Source: Antedon mediterranea
Lineage: Eukaryota; Echinodermata; Crinoidea; Comatulida; Antedonidae
Length of the DNA: 60,000 nt
Assembly: GCF_964355755.1 (NCBI RefSeq)
Contig: NC_092674.1
Location: forward strand, 30,308,001 to 30,368,000
Reading direction: 5' to 3'
Made by a program: the position numbers and the translations under genes. The notes under the pieces were generated by a model that saw only the letters and a list, made by a program, of their open reading frames with translations, made no database searches and was not told the origin of the DNA. Numbering within the stretch: the stretch's first letter is position 1; each line of letters opens with the position of its first letter. Below, piece by piece: positions 1 to 46,882 of this stretch.

Positions 1-26901
<26,901 letters not shown>

Positions 26902-28667
26902 AGTAATACAATCGGGTCCAAATGAAAAAAAGTAAGCCAAGAGCGTTATATCCAAGTTACCGCCAAGCAAGCAAGAACTTCTGAAACTGTATCAGCTCGC
27001 GGCGTACAAACTCGATTAGACTTCTCTTGATCGGAAACGTACCTCCCGGCCCAGTTTGTTATGAGAAGTCCATTAACTGATCCACCTCCCTTCCAGTATT
27101 TTTACGCTGCAACTAATAATCTAATACTGTAATGCTTAATTTCACTAAATGATTACTGAAATTTATCTTATGTAACATCAATTCTGCTTGGAATACTTAT
27201 ATGAAATGATAGAAAACAAAAATTAAAAATAATTAATACTAATCATACCAGGGGGAGGTATATTCAGAGCGTCATTCTGGCGACTGGAGCATTCTCTACT
27301 TCTCTACGGAGCGCCATTTATGCCTTTATTAACTTTAGCTTCCAGGGTAGCACAGTGTATAAAAAGGAAATAAGTCACTACTTTTAATATCGTTTCGTAA
27401 GTTAATACACTGTGCTCAAGTGGATCCAATTTGGCGCCAGTGGAGCACAGTGATATAAAATAGAAATAAATAAAGTCATTTATTAGTTTCAATATCTTTT
27501 CGTATGTTAATACACTGTGTTGTGGGCCTAATTTGAAGTCACTTAAGTCTTTTCGTATGTTAATACACTGTACTCAAGTGGACACGATTTGGCACCAGTG
27601 GAGCACAGTGATATAAACAACAAATAAGTTACTGAATGTTAATATCTTTTCGTATGTTAATACACTGTGCTCCAGTGGATCCAATTTGGCGTCAGTGGTG
27701 GAGCACAGATAGTCACATACAAAAACATCGAGAAAAAATACTTCTGAAAATACTTCAAAAATATTTCAAACTTCCAGGTATATAGGCTATGGTAAAATCG
27801 GTTACTCCATAAAAATTAGTTTCAAGCCACATCAGTGATTTTAATAACTTGCGTTTGTCTAAGATAAATACTTATTTAGTGTCACCGGAGAGTGCACCTA
27901 TTCATTGAAATATGACATTAAATATTAAGTTGGGGCAGAGTTAATAATGAAAATAGAGCCAAGAATTGCACTTATACTTATAACTATACATAATCACCTA
28001 TGGTAATATAATTATGGTAATGTTAAAATTTCAACTATTCAGATGCGACTTCAAAATTTTAGGTGGGGTTTTCTACTTTAAAACTTGACTTCCTATAAGG
28101 CCTACCCGGCGGCGGAATTTGGTCTAGAGATCGGCATCTTTACAAAATGTTCTATATTTGATCTATTTCACTCTCCACCATTAACCCCATACAAAAACCA
28201 TCGGAGACAAACTATCTGTTTATAAAACATGTTCTTCTGATAACGGTGTGGCCATACACACCAACTATCATAACAGTTTATTCATAACATTATACAATAC
28301 AATATCTTGCATGAATCGGAGATTTTCGCTACCAATGTAGCAACATAATAAAAATGTAACAGTGTGGCGTGTTGACCGCGAATGAAACAACACCTGCACA
28401 ACCATTGCATAACAACGCACGGCATTCCAAACCGTTTCGTACACCTGCGATGAAAATATAAAATTCATTTTTTTAATTGAGGGCCGCAAACATAAAATTT
28501 AGAGATAGAATACAGGTTGAAAAAAAAATTTAAATAAAAAAAAAATAAAAAAAAAAAGATGTTAAATGTGCTCTCCCTGCCTCAGCACTAAGGCCCTGCC
28601 AATGTTGTTCCCTCATGATGTGTGGTGGACGTATAATCCTGTGAACTCCAAACGTATGCCTTTAACT

Positions 28668-28740
28668 CTATTCCACCGACCAGCATGGAAATCGAACCCA
28701 CGACATACGTGTTGTGAACTCAGGCGACTGAGCTAACTGA
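28668..28740 (-). mobile_element. tRNA-like segment (SINE head or tRNA pseudogene)
   Basis: On the minus strand, TTAGCTCAGTCGCCTGAGTT resembles an A-box arm and GTGGGTTCGATTTCC a T arm. It cannot be folded convincingly into a full tRNA by eye. Confidence 0.45.
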
Positions 28741-28841
28741 TTTTGGTTTTAACAAGGTTAATGTGATATTTATGATGAAATAATGAATTACGTAATACAC
28801 GTATAAATACACTATTATCAGCTGTTTAGTCATGTACTACT

Positions 28842-28920
28842 TTGTGGCCTAACGGGTAATGCTCAGCTTTGGGTACTCTCCCAGTTCTAGTAGATTTGGG
28901 TTCGAACCTCTAGGGATATT
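28842..28920 (+). mobile_element. tRNA-like segment (SINE head or tRNA pseudogene)
   Basis: GTGGCCTAACGGGTAATG and TTTGGGTTCGAACCTC match A and B boxes. A T/A-rich tail follows. Inside the foldback element. Confidence 0.45.
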
Positions 28921-29262
28921 TTTTTTTTTTAATAAAAAATAATAAAATTCATAAATAAATAAATAAAATAATGAATATTATTTCTATATACCACTGTGCT
29001 CAATTGAACCCAATTTGCCACCAGGGAAGCAAAGTGTATTAACATACAAAATATATTAAAATTCAGTGACTGGACCAGTTGCCGTACAGTAGTACTATTT
29101 CTATTTCTGAAGTAAATAAAGGCATAAATGGCGCTCCGTAGATAAGTAGAGAACGCTCCATTGTCAGAATGAGGCTCTGAATATACCTCCAGGGGGTGGA
29201 AGACGCTGTTCTATTATAGAGGGCGACATTCCAGATAGAGGTAGATTAAAAGGGAAATTCCC

Positions 29263-29297
29263 TACACTGCACTGCAGATACTGAAGTCTGTGTGGTG
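29263..29297 (+). other. Possible 5' non-coding exon of the MYND gene
   Basis: Sequence ending CTGAAGTCTGTGTG is followed by GTGAGTAAT, a good donor, about 1.2 kb upstream of a plausible acceptor (CAACAG near 30,510). Start not defined; inferred from splice signals only. Confidence 0.3.
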
Positions 29298-29465
29298 AGT
29301 AATGCGAGTTTTAGTCTAAATAAATAACAATTAATAAGGTAATTAATTAATATTGATTTAGATCATGAGTTACTATCTTATGTTTATAGTTTCATACACA
29401 CATTTTGCAAGGCGTTCCACCCTTTTGCCCTACCCCCTATACCCCCTACCCTACTGCCTCTCATC

Positions 29466-30300
29466 AAAGAATATATATCACAAGAATGAGTATTCCGCGA
29501 TTTTTGCATGAGAAATTTGTAACAGAGAGCTCCAGTGAGTGATGCCCGCCCTCATAAGGGCGGATGTATACATACTAAATAAGACTTGATTTAATAGATA
29601 TTATACATGTCACATTAAATAGAATTATGATAATAGTTTTTGCAATTGTAAACTATTTTATAATACATATTTATTAACAAACTAGTGTACATTCACTTTT
29701 ACAGACAATTATTTACTAACATGCTAAGTTAGTTCACAAAAAAGGCCTGACACAGCAACACCAAAAATCAATGAATCGTTACTCAGCACGGCCTATTCTT
29801 TACCATTGCCGTGTACTACTCTACGCCCGGTAAATTAAGTATTGTTTTTATGATATAAATTAGTATAAAATACATGTTATTAATAGGAAAAAATGTTAAA
29901 TGTTATTAACATTTATTTGTTTTACCAGAAACAAGTTAAATATAGGAATATTATTAAACAATCCTTCGTGAAAACGCGTAAACACCAACACGCCCGGTCA
30001 CGCTATCGTAGCGCCCGGTTGATAAAGCAAACTGTTTATACGGCAGATTTTACTAAATAAATTGCATAAAACGAACAATTAAATATCCAAATAGTATTTA
30101 ACATGATGTTGGCATGTAGTTGATAACATTTTTTATCATGAAAATACTACCGGTGGTCTAGCCTTTGATTATTGAAACCGTCACAAAAAGTTGTATACAT
30201 CCCAGATACATCCACACTTATGGCGGCGCCCTACCACATGGACAATATTACTGTTACAGGGAAAATCGCGGAATACTCATTCTTGTGATATATATTCTTT
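29466..30300. mobile_element. Inverted-repeat element with perfect 39-bp arms
   Basis: AAAGAATATATATCACAAGA and the following GTATTCCGCGATTTT at 29,466-29,504 recur exactly inverted at 30,262-30,300. Less perfect similarity extends outward and inward. Located in the presumed 5' intron of the MYND gene. Confidence 0.75.
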
Positions 30301-30531
30301 GCTCTCATCTACCATTTTTTGCTACCTAGTAGTAGTAGGGTCAGACCTGTTCTCCCCTCCTCTCAATCCTAAACATCCACAGGATCCACCCTTGGCCTCT
30401 GACTGACATAATGTGGAGAGATCAAATTACTTTAATATCCTGAATAAGTTGATCATTCTCTATGGTTAAATTAATGAACTGATGTTTATTTATATAAATA
30501 ATCAACAGATTAGATTCTGGGATGGGAAAGT

Positions 30532-31375
30532 ATGTCTGCAGAAATTAGCCAACAATGCAGAATTTGCAAGATCAGCAAACCTACAATGATGAGGTGTACT
30601 CGTTGTTGTTGTGCATATTATTGGTAATACCACACATTTTTATTGTTTAACAATAGAGATATAATATCTCTATGGTTTAATGCATTTTCTAATATTTTCT
30701 CCTTCTTGTCTTTAAATTTTGTTGATGCTGCAGATGAAGGAAATGAGAAAATCACTGGTTAAAAGAAATACAAAGTTTTAAGTTCAAATACTTGTTTTTT
30801 CTTAAGCGTAAAATGCAAAATATATTAACCTTACTAGCTTTGATTTTGTTTATAGTTCACGAGCATGTCAAGTTAAAGAGTGGCCAGTTCACAAAGGGGT
30901 CTGCTGCCCAGCAGCAGCACACCTAACAGAGAAATCACAAAATGCAGACACAGTCTCAAGCAATACAGCAACAGTGCAATGCAAAGGGATAGAAGAAGAT
31001 AAAAGTATTAAAACTACTTGCGAAGAAAGACTTACAATAGTTATCAAATGCCACAAGGAGAAAATTAAAGTAAACATTAGTAAACACTGGAATGGTGAGG
31101 AGATACTCAACCACATTTCTGTTGCAATTAAAATAAAGAAATTAAAGTTAATTCATAAAGGTCGAATAATGAATGCAGATAACGTATTGGAATGCGTAAG
31201 AGAAAACGCTCTTTTTCAAGCAATTGGTGAAAAAAATGAGGACGAGGACGGACTGAATTCATCAGATATTGACTGCATTGTTGCACAAGCGAAAGTGAAT
31301 AGAAACGAAGCTGTGAGGGCGCTGAGAAGAACTGGTGATGTTGTAGATGCTATTTTATACATTTCAAATAAATGA
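30532..31375 (+). CDS. MYND zinc finger, ubiquitin-like and UBA protein (203 aa, two exons)
   Basis: Exons 30,532-30,623 and 30,856-31,375 (TTG|GTAATA, TTTATAG|TTC) join in phase to 203 residues. Residues about 9-46 are a complete MYND finger: CRICK, CTRCC, YCSRACQ and WPVHKGVC supply the zinc Cys/His set. Residues about 83-155 resemble a ubiquitin-like fold, with LTIVIKCHKEKIKVNI and a KLKLIHKGRIMNAD strand-turn like the KLIFKGK of ubiquitin-like proteins. Residues about 163-203 match the HYPK/NAC-type UBA (SSDIDCIVAQAKVNRNEAVR then DVVDAILYIS). MYND fingers bind proline-rich peptides and UBA/UBL pairs link to ubiquitin or ribosome-associated machinery, so an adaptor role is inferred. I do not recall a named gene with this order. 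The preceding upstream ATG is out of frame and very short. Confidence 0.88.
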
Positions 31376-31932
31376 GCAATAGGTCTGACACTGGCAGGGT
31401 CATTTTTTAGTGTCATGTTTTGTATAGGAGTCAAGTATCATTAAAAAAAAACATTTTTAAGACAATTTTTACCATCTGATAACTGTTTTATTTACTAATT
31501 TTCAAAATGTTGTTAAATTTTTGAAATTATAAACTTTTCTACTCAATCTTTTAAGTTGATGTTACATAAGTTTACTTAACATTTTTTCACTTTTTGGATC
31601 ACATTGCGACTACTGTCATTATTATACAAAGAATTTGTATTTAATGTAACATTCTGGATATCTCACATTCTTGAGATACTCCAGAACCATCTGTGTCTCA
31701 ATTTATTGGAAATAATTAAAAATCAAAACATTGTACAGTATCTATCATTTCTACATATGAATTATTAAATATAAATCTATCTAAACGAGAGTTTGTTATT
31801 GTTATATGCCTTTGTTGAGTTGACATAGTTAAGTAGTATCTTAAAAAATAAGCACATTATACATCAAGGCTTCTTAGCAAGTCAAGGTCTGACCTTATGT
31901 CAATGACAAAATCACAAAATACAAAATTATAG

Positions 31933-32110
31933 TACAGTCAACTCTCTCAATACCGGACTCCCTAAAAACCGGAAAATCTCCCAATAATAGACTTTTCAAG
32001 TCCAAAAGGTCCAAAATTCATTAAAAACACATTCTGAATACCAGACTTTCTGGAAAACCGGACATATTTGGCCAGCCCAAATGTGTGCGGTATTGGGAGA
32101 GTTGACTGTA
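31933..32110. mobile_element. Tc1/pogo-like MITE (178 bp)
   Basis: Ends TACAGTCAACTCTCTCAATA and its inverse TATTGGGAGAGTTGACTGTA, with TA at the outer edges as expected for a TA target site. The interior has internal repeats ATACCAGACT/ACCGGAC. Decayed fragments (CTCTCAATATCAGACTTTCT) lie near 37,960 and 38,190. Confidence 0.8.
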
Positions 32111-32265
32111 TAACATTAAATACATTCATTATTTATATATAAAACATTATGAAAGCAACAATGCAAATATAAAGAACTATTCAAGGTAAAAATTATTAAA
32201 ATTCAAGGTATACACATGGCTTTATGTCAATATTTGCATTTCTTTTGATTTATTTTATGTAACTT

Positions 32266-32392
32266 AAGCTCTGTCTACACTATCAAAGTTAATGTGACAT
32301 GCCCATATATGGACATGATGATGTAATATCACTACCATATTTGAGACATCACACTTTTGTGAAATTAGTTTAATTTAGTGTAGACAGAGCTT
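32266..32392. mobile_element. Palindromic MITE, AAGCTCTGTCTACAC family
   Basis: Inverted ends AAGCTCTGTCTACACTATCA and TAGTGTAGACAGAGCTT with a CCATATATGG-like centre. Confidence 0.82.
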
Positions 32393-32995
32393 TATAATAT
32401 TAATTTTTTAACATGTTTGTACATATGTTCCAGTGGGTATAAACACCAAGCAGATACATAATTAGTAATTAAATAAACAAGTTTATTATTTATACAATAA
32501 AAAACAAATTAATGTAAATATAATAAATAATTATATAATTGTCAGAAATTGCTACATAAGATTGCAGTTATTTGGTATACAAAACCGTGTTACACCTCCG
32601 TTATTTATCAGGATTTATATTTAGTGGGTTCCTATGGAAATTAACAGTAGTGATTATGTGGCATTCAGTTTAGTTTATATTATATATACATTTGTAATGA
32701 TAAATATTAAATAATTGATTCATGGTCAGAGGGCCCTGAAATCAAAGGTTTAAATTTGCTGATATATTCTAAATGTTTCTTAGCTTAATAGTTAAAACTA
32801 CAGTACTGCACTAACCATAACATTTTTATTTGAGGACTGTCAGGTGATCTGTCAGGTGATCTAAACTCAATTATCTAATTACTAGAAGGTACGTTTCTTT
32901 ATGATTTACAAGTGAAAAGTTAAGATCTGTGCTTTGTTGTGTATGTGGAATAAAGGTCAATTGAATCAATCCAATTGACCTCAGTAACCTATGAA

Positions 32996-41277
<8,282 letters not shown>

Positions 41278-41930
41278 CTAAAAAGTATATAAACAAATAT
41301 ATTATTATTATCATTATCAATCATTATTAAATACATTTTACACAAAACATACATAGACTATATGATTTAATAAACATACAGGTAAGGCTCTACAGTGAGT
41401 ATATATACCCTTTGTGTATATAGTTCTTTTACAGCCACATTTTCTGGCCGTTTTACTTTATCGTTTTGATTTAGCGTTTTGCTTATTTTATTTTGTATCT
41501 CCATTGACATCCAGCCACTGATACACACAGCATTTTAAGTAATTTGCCATTTGATTTATATGTTAAAAATAAACTTTAAATCTATGATGCTTTCAACTTT
41601 TTTCTTTACGTTCAATATATATGTTATTGTACCTTTAATGCAAATTAGTTGATACTTGTTGATACTATACTGGGCCTCTTTTGAAATCAATGCTTTCGCA
41701 CTGAAAAGTATCATTCAATATAAATATTGTGTTACACAAAAACCTCATGAATTCATGCAGTAGAAAACAAACAAGATTCCTCAATTATTATTTAAATATC
41801 AGAATATTCCATTCACAAGAATTAGTAAAGAATGGCATCGTTGGAAAGTTTTCAAAATAGAGGGTCATGATAAAAGGTATCCTTTCAAAACCATTTAATA
41901 TATGAATGGAAATAAAGAAAGTATATATAT
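41278..41930. other. Gap between WDR19 and the gene A promoter region
   Basis: No exon seen. From about 41,470 the sequence is the start of the duplicated unit shared with 47,250 and 53,880 (TTTTATTTTGTATCT, then ACTGGGCCTCTTTTGAAATC). Confidence 0.6.
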
Positions 41931-41939
41931 AGTGTTATT

Positions 41940-42105
41940 ATTATACTAGGTTCTTTAAAGTACACATGAGCTAGATGTGTACACTGGACCTACGTTTATA
42001 GTCCTTATACCAGAACCATGGAGCGAGTGAGCCTCGAACCCCTGCCGATGTTATGGCTACGTGATTACAGTTTACTGTCTTAACCGCTCGGCCTTGACCC
42101 ATACC
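41940..42105 (-). mobile_element. tRNA-derived SINE upstream of gene A
   Basis: Minus-strand A box GGCCGAGCGGTTAAGAC and B box GGTTCGAGGCTC. Same family as 4,272-4,690. It ends about 130 bp before the TATA box of gene A. Confidence 0.8.
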
Positions 42106-42239
42106 CATTTCCGGAATTGAAATTGTAAGGAACAATTCAAGCTAAATAATGACGTTCAACACGGCTAAATGACGACATCAACAAAGAGACCAATCAGATC
42201 TCTAAAGACTAAGAGTGACAAATTTCCTAAAAATAACCC

Positions 42240-42247
42240 TATATAAG
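42240..42247 (+). promoter_or_regulatory. TATA box of gene A
   Basis: TATATAAG; an initiator-like GGGTTAGACC lies about 28-35 bp downstream and the first exon donor (AAAG|GTAAGT) at 42,319. Inferred from spacing. Confidence 0.5.
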
Positions 42248-42274
42248 AACGCCAACAAGAAACGCGGGTTAGAC

Positions 42275-45200
42275 CATTTCACTCCTTCGTGGTTGGTAGA
42301 CATACATAGAAAGCTAAAGGTAAGTGTTGTATTGTAGTGAAGAGATTAATTTACAAAGAATTTCTTAAATACAGTATAAAACAACTTTATTTAAGAATTT
42401 GAAATCTCAAACTTCTGTACTAAATAGTCAGTATGGTAGTCTTCACATGTAATAAATGCATTTTCTACTAGCCTAGGCCTAGCTAACTAGCTATAATTAG
42501 TCTCCAGGATCACATTATACCAGTATGGAATTATAGTACAATTCTTATTTTGGATGTTATATAATTCTCATACATAGTGTATCACACAACAAAATAGATT
42601 ACTGTATTGGCACTTTAACTTTTTACATCAAAAGATTTCATTATGTCGATGCAATAAGTTCCTTAGTACAATGACTCTTTTAAATATTTCATCATCTTGA
42701 TGCAATAAGTTCCTTAGTACAATGACTCTTTTAAATATTTCATCATGTTGATGCAATAAGTTCCTTAGTACAATGACTCTTTTAAATATTTCATCATGTT
42801 GATGCAATAAGTTCCTTAGTACAATGACTCTTTTAAATATTTCATCATCTTGATGCAATAAGTTCCTTAGTACAATGACTCTTTTAAATATTTCATCATG
42901 TTGATGCAATAATTAGTTCCTTAGTACAATGACTCTTTTAAAGATTTCATCATGTTGATGCAATAAGTTCCTTAGTACAATGACTCTATAAAAGATTTCA
43001 TCATGTCGATGCAATAAGTTCCTTAGTACAATGACTCTTTAAAAGATTTCATCATGTTGATGCAATAAGTTCCTTAGTACAATGACTCTTTTAAATATTT
43101 CATCATGTTGATGCAATAAGTTCCTTAGTACAATGACTCTTTTAAAGATTTCATCATGTTGATGCAATAAGTTCCTTAGTACAATGACTCTTTAAAAGAT
43201 TTCATCATGCAACTTATTGCATCGACATGATGAAATATTTAAAAGAGTCATTGTACTAAGGAACTTATTGCATTGACATAATGAAATCTTTTGATGTAAA
43301 AAGTTTAAGTTAAAATGCCAATACAGTAATCTATTTTGTTGTGTGATACACTATGTATGAGAATTATATAACATCCAAAATAAGAATTGTACTATAATTC
43401 CATACTGGTATACTGGAGGCTAATTATAGCTTTTAGCTAGTAAAAAATGCATTTATTACATGTGAAAAAACCATACTGACTATTTAGTACAGAAGTTTGA
43501 GATTTCAAATTCTTAAATAAAGTTATTTTATACTGTATTTAAGAAATTTTGTAAATTAATCTCTTCACTACATATATTTGTGTTTAGTATAATAAACAAT
43601 GTAGGGGAAGGATGTAGATGGGGTGTGTGGGGGAATAAAATGACCAAATTGTTTTTTTTTAGGATTTCGATTTTCCGTTGCCAAAGTGCCGAAAAAGCTG
43701 GGCCGTAGCTACCTGACCACCTTTACACCAAAACCTCTGAGAACCATGTGGTTTGAACAAAAATGGTTGCCTTTTCCTTTGTTAAACAGTAAGTAATTGT
43801 TATGTTTCGTCTTTTGTGGCCATTTTAACATACATTCATACCAATTTTTAAAACGTAAAGCATCACATTTAGTAAATTCAGACCATCATAACAGGGTGTT
43901 AACATTTTGTTTGAGTTGTACCAGTTCATACAGGAACAATAATGCATAATAAAGGATTCCCTCAAGTAGAAAACATGATTGCTATACTAAACTATTTAAA
44001 CTACTGTGCTGTTTGGCAGTTTTCAAATATTAATAAATTTAAGATATCCTTATCACTCAATTCATGTACAAAATACAATAATGTTTTAAACCCTCTACTG
44101 ATATCACCCTTTGAACAATAATTTGTATTAACTATAATTATAGATTAATCTACAACCAACAAAAGACATCTTCATTTGTGTTTGTTTTGTACCCATTGTA
44201 CATATTCATACAAAAACACAATACAGTACATAATATGATTCCCTCAAGTAGAAAACATGACTATGGTATTTACTATTATTACTATTATTAAGTAAATATA
44301 TTGGGAAGTATCCTACATTTGTACAATTTTTTCTTGCAGCCCAAGAAAATGATTTAATGAAATGGAAACTAACAGGAGGACAGGATGAAAATTGGTTAAA
44401 AATTGCAGATTATTTAAGTAAGTTTAACAAAGTCGATCAAAAAGACAATTTGTAACACTCAACACAGTGGCGGATCCAGAGGGAGGAGCACCCTCCTCAC
44501 GCCCCCTATAAATCTGGAGAAAAAAAAATTATCCTACCATAAGGAAAAAATTGGGAAAAAAGGCGTAAAAAAAAGTAAAGTACTTTCACTTTTGATTAAA
44601 ACACATTGTTTCAGCGCCGTGCTAATTTACTTCTTAGTAGAGGTCACCATAACCGTTGCTGTCTGTAAGAGTTGCGAAATGAATTTCCTATTTTCACCTG
44701 AAAAATAAACGCATTTTGGTCCCTGGATGTAACATGGTATTGACACGTGTATCGTACTCATACACAGCGAGGTGGGTATGAACGATTCGTACAAAGGACA
44801 CATGTTTATTGGAGGGAAAAAGTATGATCGTTTTGCTCATTGGTAGCATGCTACATATGAGAGTGTCTTTTCCTGCAAATTAGTGGTGCCATTTATCATG
44901 AATTTTATGTGCGAGAGTACCATTTCCGGCCATCTGGGGCGTCATTTACAAAGTTCGCTTCGCCACAGGTCCTGTCGACAGCCCTGGACAAGCACCTTTT
45001 TCCGCCATGTACGTGCAAACGCTGACTGCGCGAAACACCCTGTTGTGACGCTTTTACACAAAATAGGTCTATGGGGAAAATGTCACCCTTTAATAGGCTA
45101 GTACCTCAGTTTTCATATTTAAAATATCAATTTTTAATACATTTATTTAACGTAAGAGTGCCATTTCCGACCATCTAGAGGTGTTATATTTTCAAAATCG

Positions 45201-46060
45201 CCTCAACTCAGCCCCACAATGGTTGGGTTGGTGTGGCCTCTCTACAGTTGCGCCTCCCCTTTCACAAAATCCTGGATCCGCTCCTGCAACAGGCGTCAAA
45301 AGTTGATGGTATCAGCATTGTTTTTATTTTACGCAACTCTAGTTTATTGAATTATTTGAATATAATGCCTTTTACAAAATGAATTTCATAAAATATGTCC
45401 AATATTGAATTGTTTGAACATATTGAAATTGGAACATGGTTCCTGTACATATTTTGTAGTTTTTATTTAATGTTAATCAGAAGTACTTCATAAATTGTTA
45501 CTGATCTTGTTGTAATAATAAAGGATTAAAATTATATTTCAGTATAATCTTGTAAAAAATTGTTTGTAATAAAATTGAAAGTGATATTAATGCACTAAAT
45601 TTCTTCTGCTCCTCAATACTGTCCTATCATTGGCCAGTATACCTCTGTTGTGAAACTCGACTAAAAGCCCAACCTTGTTATTTTAAGTCGAACTGCAAAC
45701 TTCGACTACTTCTTTTATGAATCGAATTTGAACTACGACTGAAGTCCGGTTTAAGAATATGGGCTGAAAACCGCATATTTCATTCGTATTTATAGAAATA
45801 ACTTTTTTTTTCTGTTTATAGAATTCCTCTGTGGAAATCCCAACACTAAAGATTGTGATCCCACAAGTATTTTTCAAATATATAAATTAGTGCACATTGA
45901 TTTATATTTTATATATTTATATATTATATTTATCAAAATTTATAAATATGGCCTGAATTTTGATTTTAAAAATAAAAATATTATAAAAATTTATATCATT
46001 ATCAATGTCAATGGAATAAAAATTCTTATACTTATAAAAATATATATCTATTATATATAA
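42275..46060 (+). CDS. Gene A: small Ile-rich-tailed protein, 119 aa, unknown family
   Basis: Proposed exons: non-coding about 42,275-42,319; 43,663-43,788 (ATG at 43,746 in ACCATGT context); 44,340-44,417; 45,822-46,060 with TAA. Coding pieces 43+78+239 nt give 119 residues, every junction in phase 1 with GT-AG borders (GTAAGT twice). The protein starts MWFEQKWLPFPLLN, has a polar middle (KWKLTGGQDENWLKIADYLK, then NPNTKDCDP) and a C-terminal half of alternating Ile/Tyr/Lys ending with III-NVNGIKI-LILIK. No signal peptide or known domain is recognised. Paralogous to B and C by gene structure, intron similarity and tail. The frame of exon 2 is open upstream of the ATG without another Met. Real transcription is unproven. 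Confidence 0.55.
42337..43570. repeat. Long inverted repeat around a tandem repeat in gene A intron 1
   Basis: Left arm from about 42,337 (GTGAAGAGATTAATTTACAA) is repeated inverted to about 43,570 (TTGTAAATTAATCTCTTCAC). The arms are about 360 bp with only small differences. The loop is the 51-bp tandem array. Genes B and C have just one arm-equivalent. Confidence 0.9.
42648..43210. repeat. 51-bp minisatellite, about 11 copies
   Basis: Unit GATGCAATAAGTTCCTTAGT, then ACAATGACTCTTTTAAA and TATTTCATCATGTT. The period is divisible by three, which explains the repetitive minus-strand frame at 42,628-42,909. A single-copy likely founder sits in gene C at about 55,393-55,440. Confidence 0.93.
44464..45287. 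mobile_element. Non-autonomous DNA transposon with GCGGATCCAG ends
   Basis: Starts CAGTGGCGGATCCAG and ends CTGGATCCGCTCCTG, inverted. It sits in gene A's third intron, about 50 bp after the exon. No transposase frame. A related fragment may lie at 19,605-19,745. Confidence 0.65.
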
Positions 46061-46199
46061 AATTAAAACAATTAAACTAAAAATTTATTCATTCATTTAT
46101 TCAAATAATTAATGAAATAAATTATAGTCATACATTATAGTTTTATACAATTAAAAAAAATATTTTGAATCCTACATTTTGGGTCACAAAAAAACATAC

Positions 46200-46380
46200 T
46201 GTGGAAGGAAAACGAAAATGAATTGGAGGGTTAACATGGACAAACATGCCATTCTACCAGCTTCTGGATTCCTGCTAAAGACTGTCAAAGTTGGAAGGAC
46301 TTGGTGCACTGTACCTCATCTACTACACCCCTACAATCTTCACAAGATAACTAGAACTATTGTACATGACTAAGCCAAGT
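46200..46380 (+). pseudogene. LINE reverse-transcriptase tail relic
   Basis: GRKTKMNWRVNMDKHAILPA and VGRTWCTVPHLLHPYN resemble the RPRxxWxDNI...W closing segment of non-LTR retrotransposon proteins. Similar relic at 56,655-56,750. Fragmentary. Confidence 0.5.
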
Positions 46381-46741
46381 TTGAAGAATTTAAAATAAAT
46401 GTTATGCCTGTGAAATAAAAAAAAAAAAAGTTTTTTTAATGTTGATCTATCTGTTTTTTTTTTTGTCATCAAGTTTCGTAACCCATCCAACATAAACATT
46501 GGTAGAAGTGCTATACATACTGTATTTGGTGTGGTTCTACGGTTCAATCTAGTCTATGTTCTAAACAGCGATGTTTTGGCTTAATATTGGTAAATATATT
46601 ATTTGAAAAAACATCCCATTTTGAAAAAAAGCTTCCATAGAACATCGTTTGGAAAAAAACCCGCCTTAGAATAAACGCCTGCCAAATGCATACTGTATAT
46701 ACACAATATTGCATGATATTACATGACTTATGTTTTATATC

Positions 46742-46882
46742 GGTAAAATATAAGATTTGACATACCCTCGAGTATGATATTTTGCTCTCGGTAATTTATT
46801 TCCCTCAGCTTGCGCTTCAAGATATATATTCCCTCAAGCAAAATATCATTCCCTCTGGGATGTCAAATCTTATATTTCACCT
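46742..46882. repeat. Imperfect palindrome, TATAAGATTTGACAT arms
   Basis: AAATATAAGATTTGACATAC...ATATTTTGCT is inverted as AGCAAAATATCATTCCCTCT...ATGTCAAATCTTATATTT. A related CTCGAGTACGATGATATT segment is duplicated at 52,857-52,990. Confidence 0.7.

Larger units (their letters stand above)
27251..29196. mobile_element. Foldback-type element with about 80-bp inverted ends
   Basis: The left end (GGTATATTCAGAGCGTCATT to GGAGCGCCATTTATGCCTTT) recurs inverted at 29,105-29,196 with roughly 90 percent identity. The interior has at least four copies of a hairpin segment, CACTGTGCTC...GAGCACAGTG (about 27,335, 27,500, 27,645 and 28,990), plus two tRNA-like segments. It fills the gap between the divergent FCHSD and MYND genes. 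No transposase is visible, so it is probably non-autonomous. Confidence 0.8.
31376..32995. other. Convergent intergenic region, MYND gene to WDR19
   Basis: Holds both 3' UTRs, a pogo-like MITE (31,933-32,110) and a palindromic MITE (32,266-32,392). An AATAAA overlaps the MYND stop region near 31,368. A minus-strand AATAAA (TTTATT near 32,825) could serve WDR19. No further gene seen. Confidence 0.6.

Noticed and set aside
28668-28920. Functional tRNA genes
   Set aside because: A and B boxes are recognisable but acceptor stems do not pair convincingly, and the segments are embedded in a mobile element.
42628-42909. Minus-strand repeat protein with LHQHDEIFKRVIVLRN
   Set aside because: Product of the 51-bp tandem repeat whose period is divisible by three.
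44340-44417. Death-domain assignment for the gene A middle exon (ENWLKIADYL resembles a DD helix)
   Set aside because: The resemblance covers a single helix, and B and C do not support it.
44883-45101. Plus-strand 72-codon frame
   Set aside because: Lies inside the non-autonomous transposon in a gene A intron and resembles no transposase.
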